This document shows, piece by piece, positions 35,541 to 44,059 of a DNA stretch of 64,000 nt. The first letter of the stretch is position 1, and each line of letters begins with the position of its first letter. This stretch comes from an uncultured Bacteroidota bacterium (lineage in GTDB: Bacteria; Bacteroidota; Bacteroidia; 2-12-FULL-35-15): assembly GCA_903847205.1 (NCBI GenBank), contig CAINDA010000063.1, positions 1-64,000 of the forward strand. The letters run 5' to 3'. The notes below the pieces were generated by a model. It saw only the letters and a program-made list of their open reading frames with translations. It was not told where the DNA came from and made no database searches. A program made the translations under genes and the position numbers.

Positions 35541-35891
35541 ATGCAAAGACAATTAAAAAAATACAGTTCGATTTTTGTTCTCCTTCTTTTCCTGTTACCT
35601 ATGGCAGAGAAGGCAAAGCACGACTTTGCACACACCTTAGATACCCATTGTACAACAGGGAGTAAACACTTCCATAATTTAGAACACAATTGCGCGCTCT
35701 GTGATTTTTCAATTAATGATACTCATTTTCCAGTCGATGCATCAACTCAATTTGTAATACTTCTCAACGGGATTTCATTTAATTCAGTTACTGAAAGTGT
35801 AAATATTCCAAATGCTTTTCAGGATATTCCTTCAAGGGGGCCACCAGCTTTACACTTGCCTCAGACATTCATTCAAATATTAACCACATAG
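35541..35891 (+). CDS. Small His/Cys-rich membrane-anchored or exported protein, copy 2
   Basis: A 116-aa paralog of the protein at 32503. Shared features in order: KKY-SIF-LLLFL-P-AEK at the N-terminus, HC, KHFH, EHNCALCDF and ESVNIPNAFQDIPSRGPP. Sequence between the motifs has diverged, so the duplication is old and the ligand pattern has been kept. It follows the TonB receptor by 45 nt and is probably co-transcribed with it. The last codons run into the left arm of a 113-bp inverted-repeat element, which supplies the stop codon. Confidence 0.75.
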   Translation: MQRQLKKYSSIFVLLLFLLPMAEKAKHDFAHTLDTHCTTGSKHFHNLEHNCALCDFSINDTHFPVDASTQFVILLNGISFNSVTESVNIPNAFQDIPSRGPPALHLPQTFIQILTT

Positions 35892-35993
35892 AAACATAGG
35901 TAAAAAGAGATTTATACAAGATTTTTTTATACAGCTATGTTATAGGCTCTATCTATTCTTTTATAACTTTTTATCTATGTTTCTATGTGGTTA
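35881..35993. repeat. 113-bp element with 27-bp terminal inverted repeats
   Basis: The two ends (35881-35907 and 35967-35993) are inverted copies with a single mismatch. The outer part reads TAACCACATAGAAACATAG. The 59-bp middle is A+T-rich and non-coding. The left arm contains the TAG stop of the preceding gene. The size and structure fit a miniature inverted-repeat element or a large hairpin. Confidence 0.8.
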
Positions 35994-36034
35994 GAAGTAT
36001 AAACAATAAACAACCCATTCTAAAACTTAAAAAT

Positions 36035-36889
36035 ATGAAATCTATAAAACTACTAGCATTTACAGCCTTACTGCTGGGTTCTTGCAGAGCAAGTTCTGCA
36101 AATATTATTTCGGATGGAAGCTCCATCATTTTAAATGCTGATAAATCAAAAATCGCTGTGCCAGAAATAAAAACTGATGATGTTAAACCGCAATCTGGAA
36201 AAGTGCGCGGTTACGGCATCTCATTCGGAGGAGGCACTATTTTAATTCCTTCTGGTAATTTTGATATGCTGAACCAGCACCTGACAAAAAATAATTATGC
36301 TGCAGTTCCTTTACAATACACAACCTGGAATATGAGGATGATACATGCCATATATAAAAACACTGTTTTTAATATGGATTTCGGCGGTATCCTTCAAAAA
36401 AATACTGTGACTGATTCATCTAAAACAACCATGACAGGTTCCTCTTTTAACCTTGCATTGGGAAAAGTTATTTATCATGGAAATAAACTGATTATATATC
36501 CCATGGCAGGAGTTGATTTTGGCAGTTTTAATCTGCATTCGCATTTTACCGGTGCAGACAAAGCAAGCGATATCTCTGGAGATAATGTTTACCGCTCTTT
36601 TGATTTTTCGTTGAACATAGATTATCTCTTTCACGGCTTTGATGAAAAAGTCGACTGGAATGCTTCAAGTAAAGCATTTCCGATACACGGCACGGGATTA
36701 TTATCATTTACAATCGGCTATGTTTACTGCCCTTCAAACACTTATTGGAACGACAGCAATTACGATATATCCAGCAGGTTTAACACCAATGTTAATTACC
36801 CGGCTAATGTAATCGGCAGCACAACATCTTCTAATTTTTCAATGCTTTATGCAAGCTTGAAAATTGGGTTTGGTTCGTTTTATAAATAA
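36035..36889 (+). CDS. Exported or lipid-anchored protein, probable outer-membrane barrel
   Basis: From ATG 36035 the protein starts MKSIKLLAFTALLLGSCRASSA, a signal peptide with a possible lipobox at LGSC; a 16-residue upstream extension from 35987 would mask it. The mature part (about 265 aa) has alternating hydrophobic strands and many aromatic/Gly residues (GYGISFGGGTILIPSGNF, HAIYKNTVFNMDFGGIL, LIIYPMAGVDFGSF, FSMLYASLKIGFGSFYK), consistent with a small barrel ending in an aromatic-rich strand. I do not recognise the family. It follows the TonB receptor and His/Cys proteins and may belong to the same system. Confidence 0.65.
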   Translation: MKSIKLLAFTALLLGSCRASSANIISDGSSIILNADKSKIAVPEIKTDDVKPQSGKVRGYGISFGGGTILIPSGNFDMLNQHLTKNNYAAVPLQYTTWNMRMIHAIYKNTVFNMDFGGILQKNTVTDSSKTTMTGSSFNLALGKVIYHGNKLIIYPMAGVDFGSFNLHSHFTGADKASDISGDNVYRSFDFSLNIDYLFHGFDEKVDWNASSKAFPIHGTGLLSFTIGYVYCPSNTYWNDSNYDISSRFNTNVNYPANVIGSTTSSNFSMLYASLKIGFGSFYK

Positions 36890-36897
36890 TATGGCAA

Positions 36898-37143
36898 TAT
36901 TTAAGCTTGAAGCTGTTCCTAAAGTCCTACGAAGGCAGTATTTAAGTTTGAACGTGTCCGTAAAGTGCTACGAAGACAATATTTAAGTGTGAACGTGTCT
37001 GTAAAGTCCTACGGAGGCAATATTTAAGTGTGAGCCTGTTCGTAAAGTACTACGAAGACAATATTTAAATGTGAACCTGTTCGTAAAGTACGGCGGTAGC
37101 AGTATTTAAGTGTGAACTTACTCATAGACTTCTATGAAGGCAA
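36898..37143 (+). repeat. Six 41-bp tandem repeats, each with a hairpin
   Basis: TATTTAAG-type unit starts fall at 36898, 36939, 36980, 37021, 37062 and 37103, exactly 41 bp apart. Each unit holds an inverted repeat; the clearest is TTCGTAAAGTACTACGAA (37039-37056). Units 3 and 6 carry paired changes that keep the stem. The period is not a multiple of three and no frame crosses it. The array lies between a barrel gene and a terminator, so it is probably transcribed as a 3' untranslated region. Confidence 0.9.
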
Positions 37144-37152
37144 TGTCAATAC

Positions 37153-37184
37153 AGCCTTCCTGATTATTTCAGGAAGGCTTTTTT
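37153..37184 (+). terminator. Rho-independent terminator after the 41-bp array
   Basis: AGCCTTCCTGA (37153-37163) pairs perfectly with TCAGGAAGGCT (37169-37179) across TTATT and is followed by TTTTTGTTTTT. It probably ends the receptor/barrel transcript, including the 41-bp repeats. Confidence 0.93.
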
Positions 37185-37537
37185 GTTTTTATCAATGTTT
37201 AATTTTGTTTAAACAGCATGGAAGTTCAATAATTCAGAAATAAACAGAACCACAGAATATTAACTCAATAGCTCCTTTGCGTCCTTTGCGCTTTGTCTTC
37301 GCGAACTTTGCGGTAAAAATCAGCTTCCCTAAATATAATTTTTTCTTTTTCACATCTTTTCAACATCCGAAAATCAAAGTCAATTATTAGCTAAATTTAC
37401 ATCCCTGCAAAACTTCAAAATAATTTGGAAATGTGCTGATGTGCAAATTTGAAAATACAACAGGCTCAAACAATTTAACAATCTCACATTTAAACCATCT
37501 CTTGAGAAGGACTTAAAGGGGGTTTAACAACAGTCAA
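37185..37537 (+). other. dnaE upstream region with reiterated-word repeats
   Basis: This 353-bp stretch has no supportable gene. CTTTGCG-type words are reiterated at 37274-37314. A second repeat family appears at 37421-37457 as AATTTGGAAATGTGCTGATG followed by AAATTTGAAAAT; a close relative is at 1906-1931. I could not identify a clear promoter. Confidence 0.6.
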
Positions 37538-40500
37538 ATGAATTTTTCCCACTTACACGTACATACACAATTCTCCCTGCTGGATGGTGCTGCCGATATT
37601 TCATCGCTTTACAAAAAGGCGGTAAAGGATAATATGCGGGCGCTTGCCATTACCGATCACGGCAATATGTTCGGCGTATTTAAGTTTGTTGCAGAGGCTG
37701 CAAAACACAATACACCTGATAATCCCAATAAAATAAAACCCATTGTAGGCTGCGAATTTTATGTGGTTGAAAACCGCCACAAACGTCAGTTTACAAAGGA
37801 AGACAAAGATGTGCGTTACCATCAGCTCTTATTAGCAAAAAATCCTGAAGGCTATAAAAACCTGCTGAAGCTTTGTTCTGCGGGCTATACCGAAGGTTTG
37901 TATGGTAAATATCCGCGCATCGATAAAGAATTAATTTTACAGTATCACACTGGATTAATTGCTACAACCTGCTGTCTGGGGGCCTCTGTGCCAAGAGTGA
38001 TATTAAGAAAAGGAGAAGAAGAAGGCGAAAAAGAATTCAAATGGTGGCTCGATATTTTCGGAGAAGATTATTATATCGAGCTGCAGCGACACAGCATCCC
38101 TGAGCAGAACACTGTAAATGAAGTGTTATTAAAGTTTGCAAAAAAATATAATGTTAAAATAATTGCATCTAATGATTCTCACTACGTAGATCAGCAGGAT
38201 TCAAATGCTCATGATATTTTATTGTGCATCAACACTGGCGAAAAGCAGAGTACGCCTACCATGAAGGATTTCGGCGATGATGATTCTACTTCATCAAAAG
38301 GTAAAAGGTTTGCATTTTTCAACGATCAGTTTTATTTTAAAACAACGGCTGAGATGACCCAGCTCTTCAGCGATTTACCTCAGGCAATTGATAATACCAA
38401 CGAAATTGTTGACAAGATTGTACCTCTGAAACTCAAGCAGGACATCATGCTGCCGAACTTTCAAATCCCTTTGGAATTTTTAACACAGGACGATTACCTC
38501 CATCATTTAACTTTCACAGGTGCAAAAAAACGTTACATAGATATATCGCCTGAAGTAGAAGAGCGCCTCAACTTTGAGCTGAACACCATAAGGATCATGG
38601 GTTTTGCGGGTTACTTTTTAATTGTATCTGATTTTATTAATCATGGAAAAGATATCGGCGTATTCATTGGTCCTGGCCGTGGCTCTGCTGCAGGCTCTGC
38701 CGTGGCATACTGTATCGGCATTACCAATATCGATCCTATTAAATATAATTTACTGTTCGAGCGTTTCTTGAATCCTGATCGTAAGTCGATGCCCGATATT
38801 GATACAGATTTTGATGATCAGGGCCGTCAGAAAGTAATCGATTATGTTGTTGAAAAATACGGAAAAAATCAGGTTGCGCAGATTGTAACATACGGTACAA
38901 TGGCTGCAAAGATGAGCATTAAGGATGTTGCGCGTGTGTTGGATCTGCCTTTGCAGGATTCAAATATGCTCGCAAAATTAGTTCCTGATAAACCGGGTAT
39001 AGAATTAAAACGCGTCCTAAGAGCCCCAATGACAGGTGAAGCAAGCTTAGAAGAAAAGGAAGGCTTGACAAAAGAAGATTTAGAAGATGTAAAAAAACTC
39101 CGTGCATTGCTTGCCGGAAATGATCTTCAGGCAAGAGTGCTCAAAGAAGCTTTGATATTGGAAGGCTCTGTAAGAGGCACTGGTATTCATGCTTCAGCCA
39201 TCATCATTGCTCCCAAAGACCTTACAGAAATTGTTCCGATTGCTGCATCCAAAGAAACTGAATTATACATCACACAATACGATGGCAGAGTGATTGAAGA
39301 TGCCGGCGTAATTAAAATGGACTTCCTAGGCCTGAAAACACTCACTATCATTCGGGATGCTCTAAAGCTCATTAAAGAAAATCACGGTGTGTCGTTGATA
39401 ATTGATGATGTTCCTTTAGATGATGCAAAAACATTTGAGCTTTACCAGCGCGGTGATACCAATGGCACATTTCAGTTTGAAAGCGCCGGTATGCAGAAAC
39501 ATTTAATCAATTTAAAGCCCGATAAATTTGCTGATTTAATTGCGATGAATGCATTGTATCGCCCGGGGCCTATCGAATATATTCCAAATTTTATTGCACG
39601 TAAACACGGCCGTGAGGCTATCACGTATGATGTTCCTGAAATGGAAGAATACCTTGCAGATACCTATGGAATCACTGTTTACCAGGAACAGGTGATGCTC
39701 CTTTCGCAGAAGCTCGCAGGCTTCTCAAAAGGCGATGCTGATATTCTGCGGAAAGCGATGGGTAAAAAAGACAGATACACCCTTGATAAAATGAAAGGCC
39801 AATTTATGGCAGGAGCCACTGCAAAGGGTCTGGCTGTGGCGAAACTTGAAAAAATTTGGACTGACTGGGAGAAGTTTGCACAATACGCTTTTAATAAATC
39901 ACATTCTACATGCTATGCTTTTGTTGCCTATCAAACAGCGTATTTAAAAGCACATTACCCCGGTGAATACATGGCATCCGTGCTTACTCATAACTTAAGC
40001 AATATAGATAAGATCACTTTCTTTATGGACGAGTGCAAACGCATCGGTGTTCCTGTGCTCGGCCCCGATGTGAATGAAAGTGCTTACCAGTTTGCAGTTA
40101 ACAAAGCTGGGCAGATACGCTTCGGAATGGGTGCTGTAAAAGGAGTAGGGGAGGCCGCAGTTGTTTCTATCGTGGAAGAACGCACTCTGAACGGGCCTTA
40201 CAAAAGTGTTTTTGATTTTGTGAGAAGAATTAATCTAAGGGCTGCTAATAAAAAAACGTTTGAAAGCCTTGCTTTTGCAGGCGGTTTAGATTCGTTTAAT
40301 ATTCATCGTGCTACCTATTTCTTTACGGAAGGAAATGACAATATTAATTTCCTGGAAAGAACAATCCGTTACGGAAGTTCTCATCAGGAAGGTGTTAACT
40401 CCGCCCAGGTTTCATTATTCGGCGAAGAGAGTTCAGTTGATATGCCTGAACCAAAAATCCCGGTCTGCGAGGCCTGGACTAATTTAGAGCAGTTAAAAAA

Positions 40501-41134
40501 TGAAAAAGATGTGGTAGGTTTTTTTATTTCCGGCCATCCTTTGGATACCTATAAATTAGAAATTGAAAACTTTTGTTTTCATTCTGTCAGCGACATTAAA
40601 AAAATTGAAGAGAATAAAAATAAGGACTTGGTGTTTGGCGGTATTGTTACCAACGTTCATAACGGAGTGACCAAAACCGGCAACCCCTGGGGAAAAATCA
40701 CTGTTGAAGATTACAGGGAATCAACTGAATTAGCCTTTTTCGGAGAAGATTATGTTAAGTTTAAACCTTATATGATCAGCGGCTTATTTTTATATGTGAA
40801 AGGCAAAATATCAGAAAGATTTAAAAATTCCGGCAATTTTGAATTTAAAGTAAGCAATATACAGCTGTTATCCGAACTGCGCGATAAATTAGCAAGAAGT
40901 ATAACTGTGGATCTGTCGATAAAAGACTTGTCGGACGAGTTTATAACTAAGTTTAATGCTATACTTGCTGCTAACATTGAAGCACAACCGCGCAATTGCA
41001 CGCTCAAATTTAAAGTGATTGATTCCGAAGAAAATATTCATGTGTTACTGCCTTCAAAAAAAATAAAAGTAAATCCTAATAATGATTTGCTTGAATTGCT
41101 GGCATTGCATCATTTGGAGTTTAAGTTAAATTAG
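37538..41134 (+). CDS. dnaE: DNA polymerase III subunit alpha
   Basis: A 1198-aa replicative polymerase of the DnaE1 type. Order: PHP domain (HLHVHTQFSLLDG at the start, ALAITDHGNMFG), palm with the catalytic aspartates in MPDIDTDFDDQGRQ, the GPGRGSAAGSAVAYCIGIT motif, fingers, the YNKSHSTCYAFVAYQTAYLKAHY motif, a helix-hairpin-helix region and a C-terminal OB fold (FGGIVTNVHNGVTKTGNPWGKITVED). A QVSLFG motif (before residue 980) resembles a beta-clamp-binding peptide. The gene stands alone, with trxA 138 nt downstream. Confidence 0.97.
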   Translation: MNFSHLHVHTQFSLLDGAADISSLYKKAVKDNMRALAITDHGNMFGVFKFVAEAAKHNTPDNPNKIKPIVGCEFYVVENRHKRQFTKEDKDVRYHQLLLAKNPEGYKNLLKLCSAGYTEGLYGKYPRIDKELILQYHTGLIATTCCLGASVPRVILRKGEEEGEKEFKWWLDIFGEDYYIELQRHSIPEQNTVNEVLLKFAKKYNVKIIASNDSHYVDQQDSNAHDILLCINTGEKQSTPTMKDFGDDDSTSSKGKRFAFFNDQFYFKTTAEMTQLFSDLPQAIDNTNEIVDKIVPLKLKQDIMLPNFQIPLEFLTQDDYLHHLTFTGAKKRYIDISPEVEERLNFELNTIRIMGFAGYFLIVSDFINHGKDIGVFIGPGRGSAAGSAVAYCIGITNIDPIKYNLLFERFLNPDRKSMPDIDTDFDDQGRQKVIDYVVEKYGKNQVAQIVTYGTMAAKMSIKDVARVLDLPLQDSNMLAKLVPDKPGIELKRVLRAPMTGEASLEEKEGLTKEDLEDVKKLRALLAGNDLQARVLKEALILEGSVRGTGIHASAIIIAPKDLTEIVPIAASKETELYITQYDGRVIEDAGVIKMDFLGLKTLTIIRDALKLIKENHGVSLIIDDVPLDDAKTFELYQRGDTNGTFQFESAGMQKHLINLKPDKFADLIAMNALYRPGPIEYIPNFIARKHGREAITYDVPEMEEYLADTYGITVYQEQVMLLSQKLAGFSKGDADILRKAMGKKDRYTLDKMKGQFMAGATAKGLAVAKLEKIWTDWEKFAQYAFNKSHSTCYAFVAYQTAYLKAHYPGEYMASVLTHNLSNIDKITFFMDECKRIGVPVLGPDVNESAYQFAVNKAGQIRFGMGAVKGVGEAAVVSIVEERTLNGPYKSVFDFVRRINLRAANKKTFESLAFAGGLDSFNIHRATYFFTEGNDNINFLERTIRYGSSHQEGVNSAQVSLFGEESSVDMPEPKIPVCEAWTNLEQLKNEKDVVGFFISGHPLDTYKLEIENFCFHSVSDIKKIEENKNKDLVFGGIVTNVHNGVTKTGNPWGKITVEDYRESTELAFFGEDYVKFKPYMISGLFLYVKGKISERFKNSGNFEFKVSNIQLLSELRDKLARSITVDLSIKDLSDEFITKFNAILAANIEAQPRNCTLKFKVIDSEENIHVLLPSKKIKVNPNNDLLELLALHHLEFKLN

Positions 41135-41168
41135 AAGGAACAAAATGTCACCTTGTCATAAAAAACAA

Positions 41169-41189
41169 ATTGGCAAATGATTTGCCAAT
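41169..41189. repeat. Perfect palindrome in the dnaE-trxA gap
   Basis: ATTGGCAAAT-G-ATTTGCCAAT is a perfect 10-bp inverted repeat. No T-run follows. Its right arm provides a TTTG at 41181-41184 that lies 20 nt before TATCTTTA (41205-41212), a near match to the -7 box, so the palindrome overlaps a likely trxA promoter. Confidence 0.65.
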
Positions 41190-41271
41190 ACAGAGTCGCA
41201 GCTTTATCTTTACAGTTCAATAAAAATCAAATCAATAATTATATAAACCAGCAATTATAAAAAACTAAATT

Positions 41272-41589
41272 ATGGCATTAGAAATAACAGACGCTAATTT
41301 TGAGGAGTTAGTAGCAAAATCAGACAAACCCGTATTGCTTGACTTTTGGGCAGAATGGTGCGGACCCTGCCGTATGGTTGGGCCGGTAGTAGATGAATTA
41401 TCGAAAGACTATGAAGGAAAAGCAGTAGTAGGAAAAGTAAATGTCGATGACAATGCAAATGTTTCTGCAATGTTCGGCGTTCGCAATATCCCTACAATAT
41501 TGTTTTTCAAAGGAGGAGTTGTTGTTGATAAGCAGGTTGGAGCAGTTCCAAAATCAGTATTAGATGCAAAACTTAAAGCACTTCTTTAG
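41272..41589 (+). CDS. trxA: Thioredoxin
   Basis: A 105-aa classical thioredoxin with the active site W29-C30-G31-P32-C33 (DFWAEWCGPCRM), the buried aspartate in LLDFW, the cis-proline in VRNIPTILFFKGG and the GAVPKSVLDAKL C-terminal helix. It reduces cytoplasmic disulphides with electrons from thioredoxin reductase. No signal peptide. Followed by a terminator embedded in a reiterated-word repeat. Confidence 0.96.
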   Translation: MALEITDANFEELVAKSDKPVLLDFWAEWCGPCRMVGPVVDELSKDYEGKAVVGKVNVDDNANVSAMFGVRNIPTILFFKGGVVVDKQVGAVPKSVLDAKLKALL

Positions 41590-41594
41590 ACTTT

Positions 41595-41763
41595 AGTTTA
41601 AAGTTTGAAAGTTCAAAGTTTAAAAGTTAACAGCAGGTGGATTAATTAACCTGCTGTTATTTTTTATCTGTCTCCTGAACTTCTTAACTTTAAACTTTCC
41701 AAATTAAACTTTCTAACTTTAAACTTTAAACTGTCTAACTTTTAACTTTCCAACTTTAAAACT
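41595..41763. repeat. Reiterated-word repeat enclosing the trxA terminator
   Basis: A left block (41595-41624, identical over 30 nt to 12777-12806) and a long right block of inverted words (about 41683-41763, AACTTTAAACTTTCC types) enclose a terminator. The right block runs directly into the DUF58 start codon. Confidence 0.8.
41629..41664 (+). terminator. Rho-independent terminator after trxA
   Basis: AACAGCAGGT (41629-41638) pairs with ACCTGCTGTT (41649-41658) across a 10-nt loop and is followed by ATTTTTTATC. Confidence 0.9.
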
Positions 41764-42693
41764 TTGAACTCAATAGATCCGCAGCCATTACAGCAGTTTA
41801 CTCATTTGGAGTTAATCGCCCGGCAGGTGGTGGAAGGCTTTATAACAGGTCTTCACAAAAGTCCGTTTCATGGTTTCAGCGTTGAATTTGCTGAACACCG
41901 TTTATACAACAAAGGCGAATCAACCAAACATATTGATTGGAAACTTTTTGGACGAACAGATAAATTATTTATCAAACGTTACGAAGAAGAAACCAATCTG
42001 CGCTGTCATCTGATTATTGATGATTCATCCTCCATGTACTTTCCAGTAATGGAAGAGAAAAGTTCTAAACTTAACAAAATAAATTTTTCAGTTTATGCAG
42101 CAGCCGCTTTAATAGAGCTCCTGAAGCGCCAGCGCGATGCAGTCGGCCTCAGTGTGTTTTCTGATAAAATTGAAACTCATACCCCCGACAAATCAAGCTC
42201 ACTCCATCACAAAATGCTGTATCACGAATTGGAAAAATTGATACAGCCTCATAACCTGAAAGAACATAAAAAAACTTCAGCCATTGAAGCCCTTCATCAA
42301 ATTGCAGAAGCTGTTCACAAGCGCTCACTCGTAATTATTTTCAGTGATATGATGGATTCAAAAGCGAACTCGGAAGAACTATTTTCAGCCTTACAGCATT
42401 TGAAGCACAATAAACACGAAGTGATTTTATTTCACGTTGTTGATCAGCAGAAAGAGCTTGATTTTGATTTCGAGAACCGTCCTTACCGCTTCATTGACAT
42501 GGAAACCGGGGAAGAAGTAAAACTTCACCCAAGTGAAATAAAAGACACTTACCAGACTTCAATGACTGAATACAAAAAAGAATTAATGCTTAAATGCGGA
42601 CAATATAAAATTGATTTTGTAGAAGCAGACATTAACAAAGGTTTCGATCAGGTTCTGATGCCCTACCTCTTGAAAAGGACTAAAATGCTCTAA
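41764..42693 (+). CDS. DUF58-domain protein (vWA-like), MoxR-associated type
   Basis: A 309-aa protein with the DUF58 signature GESTKHIDWKLFGRTDKLFIKRYEEETNL followed by a von Willebrand A-like fold whose metal-binding segment reads LIIDDSSSMYF. Such proteins usually accompany MoxR ATPases in envelope-related systems; no moxR is in the window. Only CTT TCC AAC TTT AAA ACT separates the last in-frame stop from the TTG at 41764, and no ATG is available, so TTG (or a non-standard codon) must be the start. That TTG is part of the preceding reiterated-word repeat. Confidence 0.88.
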   Translation: MNSIDPQPLQQFTHLELIARQVVEGFITGLHKSPFHGFSVEFAEHRLYNKGESTKHIDWKLFGRTDKLFIKRYEEETNLRCHLIIDDSSSMYFPVMEEKSSKLNKINFSVYAAAALIELLKRQRDAVGLSVFSDKIETHTPDKSSSLHHKMLYHELEKLIQPHNLKEHKKTSAIEALHQIAEAVHKRSLVIIFSDMMDSKANSEELFSALQHLKHNKHEVILFHVVDQQKELDFDFENRPYRFIDMETGEEVKLHPSEIKDTYQTSMTEYKKELMLKCGQYKIDFVEADINKGFDQVLMPYLLKRTKML

Positions 42694-42943
42694 GTCCGAT
42701 TTGTTTTTATCTGAATATTTAATCCTTAAATGAACAGCAGCAAACCTTCAGTTTACTTCCCTTTTCTATAAATCTGCAAAAAAAAACAGTATACTTTTTA
42801 AACCCTTTATTCATAGATGCTTCTGGATATTTTAAATTATCGAAACTACTATAGAACCTTTAATTCATAGGGATAAATTTTATGACCTTTGGGTACTTTA
42901 ATTCAATTTTTTTTTGGATATTTACGCAAAATTAATTAAAGGT

Positions 42944-43981
42944 ATGAAATCAATAATACTCAAGAGTAAATTAGCGATATTAGTTTTAGTTGGTTTGTTA
43001 TGTCAAACAACTGTAAAGTCGCAGGAAACACTTTATCCTTTTAAAGATAAAGGTAAATACGGCTATATCAATAAAACCGGCAAAGTAATTATTCCTGCTC
43101 AGTTTGAGTATGCCGACAAATTTCACGAAGATTTAGCAGTTGTGAGACAAGGTACGAAATTTGGATTTATTGATTCTAAAGGTAAAATGGTTATTCCAGC
43201 TCAGTATGATGATAAAACCGACGGGTATTTTTCCGAAGGGTTAGCTTGTGTAAAAAATGGGGCTAAATATTCTTACATCGATAAAGCCGGGAAAACCATA
43301 TTAGAGCCTAAATGCGAGCATGCTTATAAATTTTCTGACGGGATGGCCCGCCTGCAGATTGGAATTAAATTTGCCTATATCGATAAAAAAGGAAACGTTG
43401 TAATAAAACCTGAATACGACGCTGCATGGGACTTTAAGGAAGGTTTGGCACGTGTGCAGAAAGACGGGAAATGGGGCTTTATTGATAAAACCGGGAAAGT
43501 AGTTATTGATTTTCTTTATGATGATGCTTTCGAATTTTCAGAAGGTTTGGCAAATGTAAAAATCGGAAATGAAAAAAACGGGAAATGGGGCTATATTGAT
43601 AAAACAGGGAAACCTGTTATTGAAGCCCAGTTTGATAAAGCTTTTACTTTTTCTGAAGGCTTAGCGTGTGTGCGGATAGGAGGATTTAAAAATGGAAAAT
43701 ACGGGTATATTAATAAAACCGGCAAAATGATTATTAACCCGGTTTTTACCGGTGCATTTTTTTTCAATGATGGATTAGCTTGTGTAAGCACATCACCATG
43801 GGTGATCGGGAGCTTTAAAGATGCTAAATGGCAGTATATAGATAAAACTGGAAAAACTGTTATCAACCCCAATTCTGATTTTGCATCTGATTTTTATTCA
43901 GGGTTAGTGTATGTGAGTGACGGCGGTGTTTTTTCTTATATAGATAAAACAGGCAAAACTATTTGGACTTCGTCAAAATAA
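42944..43981 (+). CDS. WG-repeat exported protein
   Basis: I start at ATG 42944 (MKSIILKSKLAILVLVGLLCQTTVKSQ), which gives a Sec signal peptide; the upstream TTG at 42914 adds ten residues. The mature protein is nine WG-type repeats of about 35 residues, each with a KWGFIDKTGKVVI-like core and a FSEGLA(C/R)V end. WG repeats probably form a repeat-strand scaffold; their function is not established. No other domain is present. The 250-bp upstream gap has a pair of CTTTA(A/T)TCATAG-type words (about 42805 and 42858) but nothing more. Confidence 0.85.
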   Translation: MKSIILKSKLAILVLVGLLCQTTVKSQETLYPFKDKGKYGYINKTGKVIIPAQFEYADKFHEDLAVVRQGTKFGFIDSKGKMVIPAQYDDKTDGYFSEGLACVKNGAKYSYIDKAGKTILEPKCEHAYKFSDGMARLQIGIKFAYIDKKGNVVIKPEYDAAWDFKEGLARVQKDGKWGFIDKTGKVVIDFLYDDAFEFSEGLANVKIGNEKNGKWGYIDKTGKPVIEAQFDKAFTFSEGLACVRIGGFKNGKYGYINKTGKMIINPVFTGAFFFNDGLACVSTSPWVIGSFKDAKWQYIDKTGKTVINPNSDFASDFYSGLVYVSDGGVFSYIDKTGKTIWTSSK

Positions 43982-44059
43982 ATAGATTTTTAAGATACTT
44001 TGCAATTATAATAACCAATAAAATTTTACCAGCTAACCAACAATTAATCAATTAAAAAA

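Noticed and set aside
36898-37143. CRISPR array
   Set aside because: The sequence between the dyads is as conserved as the dyads themselves, so there are no variable spacers, and no cas genes are present.
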